Positions 9,654-17,940 of a stretch of 64,000 nt of DNA are shown piece after piece. Position numbers and translations under genes: made by a program. The notes beneath the pieces are model-generated. The model was not told the origin of the DNA. It ran no database searches and worked only from the letters and a program-made list of their open reading frames with translations. The stretch lies in contig NZ_PTIR01000001.1 of NCBI RefSeq assembly GCF_002934455.1, positions 186,001-250,000 of the forward strand, given 5' to 3'. The stretch comes from Trinickia symbiotica (GTDB lineage Bacteria; Pseudomonadota; Gammaproteobacteria; Burkholderiales; Burkholderiaceae). Numbering within the stretch: position 1 is the stretch's first letter; every line of letters begins with the position of its first letter.

Positions 9654-10616
9654 TTACGCCGCCAGCAAGTGCTCGTAGTACGGCCGTTCACGGTCATCGA
9701 GAACGGCATAGAACTGCGCGAGATCGGCGGCGTCAGGGCGAAGCCATGCATCGACGTTATTCGGCTTGATCGGGATGATGCAGCGCGTGTGGCCGACAGC
9801 GGCGATTTCGGGGGGAGGCTCGTCAGTAATCGCGGCAAACGAAAGCAGACTCGGTTCGTCCTTTCCCTCCCAGCGCGACCAGAGGCAAGCGAGCAGCATG
9901 TCTTGAGCAGAGCTCGGTTTGAATTCGAGAATCACATTCTCGTCTCGCTCGCCCGGCTTCAGTTCGCGCCGCTCGAGCCGTGCCTTGCTGACATGCTCGT
10001 AAAAGGCAGTCGCGACCAAGAGACCATGCGAGTACCCGAAGAGCGTCTTCCAGAAGCCTTCGAGGTTGTCCCGTCGAGCAATGTACGTCCCGGGATATTT
10101 CTTGTCATAGAAAGCGGGCTTTCCAGCCAGACGACATTGGTATCGCATCGGCTTCACGACGCGCTCCCCACCTTCCATGACGACGACCGGTGCGTAGTGG
10201 CCCGGAAAAATTCGCGCGTCCCGTTCTCCGTCCAGCTCAGTCCGGCGCAGATCGTCGAGCCGTTGGAGCGCAGCCTCGATCTTGTTCGTCGCAATTCGCT
10301 TGCTTTCGGTTGCGGCCTTTGTCGCCTTGGCCTGCAGGCTGCGCTCCGCATCGGCCAGGCGAGCGCGCTGCTTGAAGATCTCCTGCTCCAGCTTCGCCGC
10401 CTGCGCCTTGTTGAAACGCGCGATCATCTCCTTGATGCGCTGCTCTTCATTCGTCTGCGGCTCATCGAACAGCGCATCGATAGCTTTCGGTATCGAGATC
10501 GCCCTTCCCTGCTCTCGCTCCCAATAGAGCTGGACGAACTCTCGCAGATCGATGCGTGCGCCGAAAGTCCTGAGGAATTTCCGGTAGTCCGCCTTGATCT
10601 GCGCCGAATAGCACAT
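9654..10616 (-). CDS. SRAP (SOS response-associated peptidase)-like protein, divergent
   Basis: A 320-residue protein starting MCYSAQIKADYRKFL. Position-2 cysteine after the initiator Met is the hallmark of SRAP/HMCES/YedK proteins, which cross-link to abasic sites in single-stranded DNA and self-release. The ATG at 10616 has AGGAGGG upstream and exposes Cys2; a longer frame would bury it. It is longer than YedK (about 220 residues) because of an inserted, charged coiled-coil-like segment around residues 55-120. The usual N-A-R-x-E block reads Y-I-A-R-R-D-N, and F-Y-E-W reads FYEHV. It is therefore a distant subgroup. Confidence 0.75.
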   Translation of the reverse strand: MCYSAQIKADYRKFLRTFGARIDLREFVQLYWEREQGRAISIPKAIDALFDEPQTNEEQRIKEMIARFNKAQAAKLEQEIFKQRARLADAERSLQAKATKAATESKRIATNKIEAALQRLDDLRRTELDGERDARIFPGHYAPVVVMEGGERVVKPMRYQCRLAGKPAFYDKKYPGTYIARRDNLEGFWKTLFGYSHGLLVATAFYEHVSKARLERRELKPGERDENVILEFKPSSAQDMLLACLWSRWEGKDEPSLLSFAAITDEPPPEIAAVGHTRCIIPIKPNNVDAWLRPDAADLAQFYAVLDDRERPYYEHLLAA

Positions 10617-10674
10617 GGTCGCCCTCCTGGTTCGAGCGTCCATGATAGCGCCGCCTCGCGAGCCGCACCTCCCG

Positions 10675-11865
10675 CTATTGCCTCGGCTCAGCCGACGCCT
10701 GTGCCTTGGAGGCGTTCACCGGACCGATCATGCCGAACAGCCCATTGACCTCCTTGTTGGGACCGGCCGAGAAATACAGCGCGTCCGAGCTCGAGTTGCG
10801 GCCGCCACCGAGTGTAAGCGTCCACAAGCCGTCGATCGATATTGGATTGCCGTTTGCGTCCTCCAGCTGATCGACGAACGTGCCGTCATTGTTGAAGACG
10901 TTGATTCGGCCGTCGCCGAAGTTGCCGATCAGGATTTTTCCACTGAAGCGGCCGAATGCAAACGACGCGCGCGTGACTCCCCATGGTGAGTTGAGCTTCC
11001 CTCGGCTGGCAAAGCGGCGCAGCAGATGCCCGTCCGTATCGAAGACATCGACGAAGCCGTTACCGTTGCCAGCGACGTCGTCGTGCTTCTCTTTGTTCTG
11101 TTTTGCATAAGTGACGAAAAGGTCACCATTGATGTTGGCGATGCCAAACGGAGCATATCCGGCAGGGATGTGCGGGTCGACGAAGCCACCGTCCGTCGTT
11201 GCCGGCGTGAAAAGGCCTTTCGTGCCGCCGCTCGGCCCGAACACATCGATATGCCCAGAGCGGAAGTTCGTTGCAAACAGGAATCCGCCTTTCGCGTTCA
11301 CGCCGAAGACGAGACCCTTGTATACCGCCCCATTGTCGGCGGACGGAACGGAAGAATTATCAACCGCGATCACGGCGTTGGTCGCCGGATTCAGACCGCC
11401 GGCCCAAGCGGAAATCGTGCCGTCCTCGGTCGCGAAGATGAACACGGCAGGGATCGTGGTGCCTGGCACGAGAAACGCCGGTGACGGATTCCATACCATC
11501 CCGGTCGGCGCCGCGGGTGCCGTTTGCGGTGGATTGTTCGGGAAGAAAGGATGACAGGCGCTGGCCAGTATAACGTTGCCTGGCAGCGGGATGGAGACCT
11601 GTAGCGCCACCTTCGTCCCCTCGCCGTCATACAGCGTGGCGCAGCCTGTCGCATTGTCGTTGACCCAGAATGGGCTTCCCGCGGGACTGAAGGCGATACC
11701 CCAAGCGTTCTGCAGTACGCCGTCGACTTTCGGGGCAGCGCCTGCCAAGTTGGACACAAGTGGTGTGACGACATAAACATCATCGTCAGCGGCGTGCCCG
11801 ATCGAGAAACCGGCCGCGAGGACAAGTGCGGCCGCCGTTTTGAGACCCCAAGACACCTGACACAT
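10675..11865 (-). CDS. Exported TIGR03118-family beta-propeller-like protein
   Basis: A 396-residue protein with an N-terminal signal peptide (TAAALVLAAGFSIGHAADD). It contains the family stretches NAWGIAFSPAGSPFWVNDNA and GDGRINVFNNDGTFVDQL, and repeated blade-like units such as FVDVFDTDGHLLRRF, as in proteins annotated TIGR03118. The start at 11865 has AGGAGGGG upstream, whereas an open frame extending to 12174 has no signal-peptide logic. It is probably a periplasmic propeller; the biochemical role of the family is not known to me. Confidence 0.8.
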   Translation of the reverse strand: MCQVSWGLKTAAALVLAAGFSIGHAADDDVYVVTPLVSNLAGAAPKVDGVLQNAWGIAFSPAGSPFWVNDNATGCATLYDGEGTKVALQVSIPLPGNVILASACHPFFPNNPPQTAPAAPTGMVWNPSPAFLVPGTTIPAVFIFATEDGTISAWAGGLNPATNAVIAVDNSSVPSADNGAVYKGLVFGVNAKGGFLFATNFRSGHIDVFGPSGGTKGLFTPATTDGGFVDPHIPAGYAPFGIANINGDLFVTYAKQNKEKHDDVAGNGNGFVDVFDTDGHLLRRFASRGKLNSPWGVTRASFAFGRFSGKILIGNFGDGRINVFNNDGTFVDQLEDANGNPISIDGLWTLTLGGGRNSSSDALYFSAGPNKEVNGLFGMIGPVNASKAQASAEPRQ

Positions 11866-12001
11866 GACGCCCCTCCTTCGTCTGACTGCTGAGGAATTGC
11901 TCCGCGAGTAAGCAGCAGAGAAGCGTAAACGACCGGTGTACTTCGAAAATTCCCGCTCTACTTCCAGAATTCCAATTGCTACCGAACGATGCCAGGGCCG
12001 A

Positions 12002-12658
12002 CTAAGCAAGCAACGATAAGGCATCAGCGAGCGACAGCACCGTTGTGCGGGAATCGAACGCCGTTGAGAAAAGATGGTCGTGCACAATTGGATCAGGGTC
12101 GTAGCAGCAGTCCTTGACCGTGAACAGGCGAAAGTCCGCATCGCTCGCGTACGCCACCGACGACAGCACGACACCGGTCGACGCGATGCCCACCATCATC
12201 AGTGTATCGATACCCTGCGCCAAGAGCCGTGCCTGCAAGTCGGTACCAAAGAACACGCTGGCACGATGCGCGATGATGAGCGGTTCAGTGGGCTGCTGGT
12301 TGAGCTCCGGCGCGATCTGGTCGTCGACGAAAAGACCCAGTTGCTTCATTCCCTGCCCATTCCGATTCAATGGACTTACCTCCGGATAGCCCGGACTAAA
12401 GTGGATCTTCGCGAAATAGACGTTGACGCGCTTGGCCCGCGCAGCGTCGCACAGCTCGCGCGTATTGGCGAGCAAAGTGGATGCGACCGATGGAAATAGG
12501 CGCAGGATGTCGGTCTGATAGTGCATGACCACTAGAGCGGTTTGCGCTGGAACAATCGCCGGAACCTGTGTGTTCACACTGTGCGCCTCGCCGGCGCGTT
12601 CCATGCCCTGTTGATGGCCTGCCGAATCGACGGGCCCAAGCTCAATGCGTGGCGGCAT
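12002..12658 (-). CDS. Isochorismatase-fold (cysteine hydrolase-like) protein with altered active site
   Basis: A 218-residue Rossmann-like hydrolase of the isochorismatase superfamily. Asp50 in ALVVMHYQTDIL matches the catalytic aspartate. HRASVFFGTDLQARL matches the lysine-containing K-H-R-x-S-x-F-x-G-T-D-L segment, but the expected lysine is Ala130. The catalytic-cysteine loop reads GIASTGVVLSSV, with Val163 where cysteine normally sits. Such T-S-G-V-V variants do occur in the family, so the protein may have another chemistry or only bind ligand. The start is uncertain: ATG at 12658, ATG at 12604 or GTG at 12577 with a better ribosome site. Confidence 0.8.
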   Translation of the reverse strand: MPPRIELGPVDSAGHQQGMERAGEAHSVNTQVPAIVPAQTALVVMHYQTDILRLFPSVASTLLANTRELCDAARAKRVNVYFAKIHFSPGYPEVSPLNRNGQGMKQLGLFVDDQIAPELNQQPTEPLIIAHRASVFFGTDLQARLLAQGIDTLMMVGIASTGVVLSSVAYASDADFRLFTVKDCCYDPDPIVHDHLFSTAFDSRTTVLSLADALSLLA

Positions 12659-13071
12659 AAGGCTACGCGAGAAAGAATGACGCTCGACTCTATCACGGTC
12701 ACCTCGATTGGATACCCGGGTTGCGACTTGATAACCGCGAGATCATCGGCGCGCGTCCGGCATCGCCGGAGGAGTTGGACGGCATCGCGCTAACAGGGGC
12801 AGTCGCAGCGCATGTACGCGGAGAATCTCTGCTGATAGTTTGCCCCCGCGCATTAAAACAACTTTCACAATTCTTTCGTTTCGACTACTAACTAAGATAC
12901 CCAGTGACGCATGGCGCTATGCGCAGGCGGTAAGGGATTACCCCTTCAAAGGCGCACTTAACCCTGCACTTGCTTAAAGACCCTGTAAACTCGCCTTGCC
13001 AACCCAACGGGGGTGCCCGCGGGGCGCCGATCGGCCTTGCGGAAGATTCTGGAGACACAGGAGAAGAAACA
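12659..13071. other. Intergenic region upstream of the MFS transporter
   Basis: About 410 bp between the isochorismatase-like gene and the MFS gene. The first part contains the open, start-less frame annotated separately as a possible NUDIX remnant. The rest becomes AT-richer (12840-12990) and presumably holds the promoter for the transporter. AGGAG near 13060 is the ribosome site. No convincing -35/-10 pair or hairpin was found. Confidence 0.5.
12661..12891 (+). pseudogene. Possible NUDIX-hydrolase C-terminal remnant
   Basis: An open frame of 76 codons bounded by stops at both ends has no ATG start but reads like protein, including LRLDNREIIGARPASPEEL and DGIALTGAVAAHVRGESLL. The pattern G/N-R-E-I-x-x-A-R-x-x-x-x-E-E-L followed by L-T-G-x-x-A resembles the last strand and helix of NUDIX hydrolases, where a short insert follows the Nudix box. 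The Nudix box itself is absent. It is probably the tail of a deleted gene, though the call rests on general appearance. Confidence 0.25.
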
Positions 13072-14295
13072 ATGGCTTGGACACGCGAACAGAGGAATGT
13101 GACGATCGCCGCCTACCTGGGCTGGACGCTCGACGCATTCGATTTCTTTCTGATGGTTTTCGTCCTGAAAGATATCGCAGCCGAATTCAATACGAAGATA
13201 CCCGAAGTCGCGATCGCCATCACGCTCACGCTTGCCATGCGTCCGCTCGGCGCGCTGATTTTCGGCCGCCTCGCCGACCGCTTCGGCCGTCGGCCCACGC
13301 TGATGGTCAACATCGCGATCTATTCGTTGCTCGAGCTGGTCTCGGGCTTCTCCCCCAACCTCGCGACGCTCATCGTCCTGCGCGCGCTCTTCGGCGTCGC
13401 GATGGGCGGCGAATGGGGCGTCGGCTCGGCGCTGACGATGGAGACGATTCCCGCGCACTCGCGCGGCATCGTGTCAGGCTTGCTGCAAGCGGGCTACCCG
13501 AGCGGCTACCTGATCGCCTCGATCGTATTCGGCGTGCTCTACCAGTACGTCGGCTGGCGCGGGATGTTCTTCGTCGGCGTGGTCCCCGCACTGCTCGTTC
13601 TCTACATCCGGAGCAACGTGCCCGAATCGCCAGCCTGGCAGGCGATGGAGAAAACCGGTCGCCCGCGGCTCGGCGATACGCTGAAGCGGAACTGGGCGCT
13701 CGCCGTCTATTCGATCATCCTGATGACGGCCTTCAACTTCTTCTCGCACGGCACACAAGACCTTTATCCGACCTTCCTGCGCGAGCAGCACAAGTTCGAT
13801 CCGCACACCGTCTCGGCAATCGCCATCGTGCTCAATATCGGCGCCATCATCGGCGGTCTTTTCTTCGGCGCGGTCTCCGAGAAAATCGGCCGCCGCAAGG
13901 CAATCTGCATCGCCTCCCTCATCGCCCTCCCCGTACTGCCGCTATGGGCGTTCTCGAGCGGTGCCATTGCGCTCGCCATCGGTGCCTTCCTCATGCAGAT
14001 TTCGGTGCAAGGCGCATGGGGCGTCGTTCCAGCGTATCTGAACGAAATCTCACCCGATGAAATTCGAGCGACGTTCCCCGGCTTTGTCTATCAGCTCGGC
14101 AACCTGATCGCGTCGGTCAACGCCACGCTGCAAGCAGGCGTCGCGGTGAGCCACGGCAACAACTACGCCTTCGCGCTCGCCGTCGTGGCGGGTGTGGCCG
14201 CCATCGTCATTGCCATCCTGATTCTCTTCGGGCGCGAACGGCGCGGTGTGGACATGACCCGTTCCGCCGCGCAAATCGGCGAACCAGTCAGATAA
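13072..14295 (+). CDS. MFS carboxylate:H+ symporter, SHS (sialate/lactate) type
   Basis: A 407-residue major-facilitator protein with 12 probable membrane segments. The first (AAYLGWTLDAFDFFLMVFV) has the W-x-x-D-x-F-D/F-x signature of the SHS group, which transports monocarboxylates such as lactate or sialic acid with protons. The loop motifs GRLADRFGRRPTLM (TM2-3) and SEKIGRRKAICI (TM8-9) are intact. The ATG at 13072 follows AGGAG by a normal distance. The product sits in the inner membrane. Substrate cannot be assigned; lactate or a related monocarboxylate is the best guess. Confidence 0.88.
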   Translation: MAWTREQRNVTIAAYLGWTLDAFDFFLMVFVLKDIAAEFNTKIPEVAIAITLTLAMRPLGALIFGRLADRFGRRPTLMVNIAIYSLLELVSGFSPNLATLIVLRALFGVAMGGEWGVGSALTMETIPAHSRGIVSGLLQAGYPSGYLIASIVFGVLYQYVGWRGMFFVGVVPALLVLYIRSNVPESPAWQAMEKTGRPRLGDTLKRNWALAVYSIILMTAFNFFSHGTQDLYPTFLREQHKFDPHTVSAIAIVLNIGAIIGGLFFGAVSEKIGRRKAICIASLIALPVLPLWAFSSGAIALAIGAFLMQISVQGAWGVVPAYLNEISPDEIRATFPGFVYQLGNLIASVNATLQAGVAVSHGNNYAFALAVVAGVAAIVIAILILFGRERRGVDMTRSAAQIGEPVR

Positions 14296-14318
14296 TCGGC
14301 GAATCATCGATCGCGCTG

Positions 14319-14345
14319 CCAAGGCGTCGCAATCCGACGCCTTGG
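14319..14345 (+). terminator. Hairpin downstream of the MFS gene
   Basis: A perfect 11-bp stem (CCAAGGCGTCG / CGACGCCTTGG) with a 5-nt loop lies 24 bp after the transporter stop. There is no T-run behind it, so it is a weak intrinsic terminator or a mRNA 3'-end protecting hairpin. Confidence 0.5.
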
Positions 14346-14600
14346 TTCCGCAGGCAGTGGTTCGTCCCGCCCCAATCCACGCGCCATGCAATCGTCACAA
14401 CGAAACTTCCGCGCACAAAAGGGGCGCCAGCGCCTAAGATTCGAAAAAGCACAGACGTACGCCACTAGAGGAGTCCATCCACAAAGAATGCTTGCCGCGG
14501 CAACAGCCTGTTTTTATCGTTGCCGGAATAAAAAGAGTTTCAATCAACAACCTGAATCGATCGCTTGTTCGCGGCCGGGCCACCGGCATGGGAGGCGCAC

Positions 14601-15461
14601 ATGGCAGTTCGTACAACGAGCCGGACCACCGGCGATACCAAAACACGCATACTCGATGCGGCCGAAGACATCTTCGTCGACCTCGGTTTCGAGGCGATGT
14701 CGCTGCGGCAGATCACATCGCGTGCCGACGTGAACCTCGCCGCCGTCAACTATCACTTCGGCAGCAAAGAGGCGCTCATTCACGCGATGCTCGCGCGGCG
14801 TCTCGATCGGCTCAACGAAGAGCGGCTAGCGCTGCTCGATCGCTTCGACGCTCAGCTCGGCCCGCGGCTCACGTGTGAGCACGTGCTCGGTGCGATGTTC
14901 ATCCCGGCCTTGCGCCTCTCTCGCGATCCGCACGCGGGCGGACGCGCATTCCTCAAGTTGCTCGGTCGAGCCTATACGGACCCGTCCGCCTTCATTCACG
15001 ATTTCCTCAATCGCCATTACGCCTCGGTTGCGGAGCGATTCTTCGATGCGTTTCAGCGAGCGTTGCCGCATCTGCCGCGCGAAGAGCTCGGCTGGCGTCT
15101 TCATTTCGCGATCGGCGCCCTTTCGGGCGTGCTCGCGGGCACCGATACGGACAATCTGCTCGCCGAGTTTTCGCAAGGGCGGTCGATGAACGATCTGCAG
15201 TTGATCGCGCGTCTCGCTTCACTGATGGTTGCCGCGCTCAAAGCGCCGTTGCAGGACCCGGCGCAACTGAACGCGTTCGCGGCCGTGCTCGGCGAGGCCG
15301 CCGACGGCAGCGATGCGGCCGCCGGCATTAGCGCCTGCGGAGCACTGGACCGGCAACCACGCAGCGATGGTGGCATGGATAGTGGTGCGCCGTCCCAGCC
15401 CGCAGCGGCGACGCGGCCCGTCGTCACGCAAGCGCCAACGCAGGCACGTCAAACGCACTGA
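14601..15461 (+). CDS. TetR-family transcriptional regulator
   Basis: A 286-residue TetR protein. The HTH is clear: TKTRILDAAEDIFVDLGFEA followed by MSLRQITSRADVNLAAVNYH and FGSKEALIHAML. The ligand domain contains the segment RLHFAIGALSGVLAGTDTD seen in TetR_C regulators near fatty-acid genes. The ATG at 14601 has GGAGG five bases upstream. The C-terminal 70 residues are Ala/Pro/Thr-rich and probably disordered. It sits just upstream of a broken fadE in the same direction, so it probably regulated beta-oxidation and may now be orphaned there. Confidence 0.88.
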   Translation: MAVRTTSRTTGDTKTRILDAAEDIFVDLGFEAMSLRQITSRADVNLAAVNYHFGSKEALIHAMLARRLDRLNEERLALLDRFDAQLGPRLTCEHVLGAMFIPALRLSRDPHAGGRAFLKLLGRAYTDPSAFIHDFLNRHYASVAERFFDAFQRALPHLPREELGWRLHFAIGALSGVLAGTDTDNLLAEFSQGRSMNDLQLIARLASLMVAALKAPLQDPAQLNAFAAVLGEAADGSDAAAGISACGALDRQPRSDGGMDSGAPSQPAAATRPVVTQAPTQARQTH

Positions 15462-15603
15462 GACGGCTTCGGCAGCGGGAGGTGGAGCCGCACTAGCGTA
15501 TTGCCGCATCGAGCTGCGCAGAGCCGTGTCGAGCGATCCGGCATTCGGCCATGCCGCGAGCCATGCCATGCACCGATGAAGCGCATGGCGAGGAGGAACG
15601 GAC

Positions 15604-17507
15604 ATGGGATGGCTCGTCATCTCGCTCGTCGTTGCGGGGCTGATCGCATGCCTGTTGCTCGCGAAGCTGCTACGCCGTCGCGTACTGCCCGGGCCGATGC
15701 TCGCGGCGCTGCGCAAGACGTTACCCGACATGCCACAGACGGAGCGCGATGCCATCTAGGCCGGCAGCGTCTGGTGGGACGTCGAAATCTTCACGGGGCG
15801 CCCGCGCTAGGATGCATTGCTCGCCCACGGCGCGCCGAAGCTCACCAGCGATGAGCGTTGTTTCATCGATGAGGAGTGCGAACGACTTGCCGAACTCGTG
15901 AACGATTGGGAAGTCACCACTCTTGTGCAGGATCTGCCGGAAGCCGCATGGCGGTACATCAAAGAAAGCGGCTTCCTAGGCATGATCATCGGCAAGCAGC
16001 ACAGTGGCATGGCGTTCAGCGCGTACGCCCATTCGCAGGTGGTCATGAAGCTCGCGTCGAGATCGCCGACGGCCGCCGTATCGGTGTTGGTGCCAAACTC
16101 GCTAGGTCCTGCCGAGCTGCCGCTTCATTACGGCACGGAATCGCAAAAGTCCCGCGATTTGCCTCGGCTCGCGCGAGGCGAGGATATCCCCTGTTTCGCG
16201 CTGACGAGCCCCTATGCGGGCTCGGATGCGGCGGCGATTCCTGATGTCGGCATCGTCTGCCGGGAGGGGGCGGTTTTGCGCGCAAGCCGTCGACCTCGGC
16301 GAAAAGCCGGCCGTGCTTTCGGCGATGGCCAAGTACCACGTGACTGAGCGCGCACGCATGATCGTCGATGACGGCATGGATATCCTCGGCGGCAAAGGCA
16401 TCTGCCTCGGACCGTCGAATTTTCTCGGCCGCGTCTATCAGCAGATGCCGATATCGATCACCGTGGAGGGCGCGAACATCCTCACTCGCTCGATCATCAT
16501 CTTCGGCCAAGGTGCGCATCGCTGCCATCCGTACCGAGGAACTTGCTGCCGCTCGGGCCGCGGACGCCCAAGCGGGATTGATCGCCTTCCACGATGCCCT
16601 TTTCCGTCACGCGCGCTTCACTGCATCGAATGCGCTACGCAGCCTTCTTCATTCGCTGACGGGCGGCCTTTTGATCGCAGCGCCGAAAGCGGCAAGCCCG
16701 GCGCTCTCGGGTTATTACCGCGCGGCCACGCGGCTCGCGATCGCTTTTGCCTTAGTCGCCGATGTTTCGCTGCGGCTGCTCGGCGGCTCGCTGAAGCGCC
16801 GCGAGCGCCTCTCGGGCCGCCTCGGCGATGCGCTCTCGCAATGGGTCCTGATCTCGGCCACGCTCAAGCGCTTCGAGGATGAGGGACGGCCCGAGGCAGA
16901 CCTGCCGCTCGTGCGATGGGGAGTCGAAGATGCGCTTCGCCGCGCGCATGAGGCCTTCGAGGGCCGTTTTGCGAACTACCCGAATTGTTTCGTCGCGGGC
17001 CTGCTGCGCAGGCTCACTTTTCCGTTCGATTTGCGCCGCCCTGCACCGAGCGATGCGCTCACGGCCGGCAACGCCCGATTGCTGCAAGCACCCACGCCGA
17101 CGCGCGAGCGACTTCTCGCGGGCTCGTATGTGTCGGCCGACGAACGAGATCCGCTTAATTGCGGCGAACGATTATTGCGGCTCGCACCGCAAGTAGCGGC
17201 AATCGAGCTCAAGTTGCGCAGGGCGGTGCGCGAGGGCCGGCTTTCAGCGATGCCTCAGAGCCTCGCCCACATGCCGGCATGGGCCGCTGCGGCGGAGCGC
17301 GACGGATACATCGACACGATCGAGCGCGCGACGCTGGACACATATGCACGCGATGGCGCCGCGTTCATGAAGGTGGATGACTTCCCTGCTGATTTCGGCA
17401 CGAGCGCCGAATCAAGAAGCATCAGCAATAGCAACAGCGTCGGCAGCAGCGCGGCCCGCAAAAACCAGCGTCCTGCAGAGCAATCGACTTCAATGAATAT
17501 CGATTAA
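15604..17507 (+). pseudogene. fadE: Degenerate acyl-CoA dehydrogenase fadE
   Basis: Pieces of a FadE-type acyl-CoA dehydrogenase (about 800 residues in E. coli) appear in order but broken. An N-terminal membrane segment (MGWLVISLVVAGLIACLLLA) ends at TAG 15757, and a second in-frame TAG lies at 15808. The frame then continues through the EECERLAELVNDWE and [20 protein letters not shown] regions. Near 16260 it jumps, losing some 250 codons and changing frame, to [18 protein letters not shown] and [21 protein letters not shown] further shift near 16510 leads to the C-terminal domain ([20 protein letters not shown]). With two stops, at least two frameshifts and a large deletion, it cannot make FadE. 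Confidence 0.9.
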
Positions 17508-17940
17508 CACTGATGTCGAGATTCACTCAACGTTGAACTTTGTTCGCTTAAGTTGGAACTCCCCGAGCTGGGGGCGCGGGCCGCCTCCCAGCGGCTTCTC
17601 GCCGAACGCCGAAGCCCATCATCGAACGACGGTCGATCTTCCCAGCACGGCCCGGAACTTCCGCTGTCGGACCCGAAGCTGCCAGTCGGGCAACTGGCCC
17701 ACCAACGGCTGCTTCAAAACGTGAAACCGCCGGTCGGCCTTGCGGTCAGCGTGGTCACGACAAGCGCGAACTGTCAGTCGTTCGGGCACCGTACACACCC
17801 TATCGGACCCAACTGCTTTATGGGCACGACGAGACCAATGTGATACATTTTCTAACAGACCAATGATGAAGTAACAGCGCGGCAGATTGTGCTCAAACGA
17901 GCCAATACGCGCAAATTTGAGAAAATTGTGGGGCGGGGCT
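17508..17940. other. Intergenic region before the defence-like island
   Basis: About 430 bp between the fadE remnant and the STAND NTPase gene. It contains short open frames without protein-like composition. Base composition drops toward AT from about 17830, marking the left edge of the acquired segment. No tRNA end or direct-repeat attachment site could be recognised by eye. Confidence 0.5.

Noticed and set aside
17553-17843. 96-codon plus-strand frame before the island
   Set aside because: No ribosome site, irregular composition, no recognisable motif; treated as noncoding.
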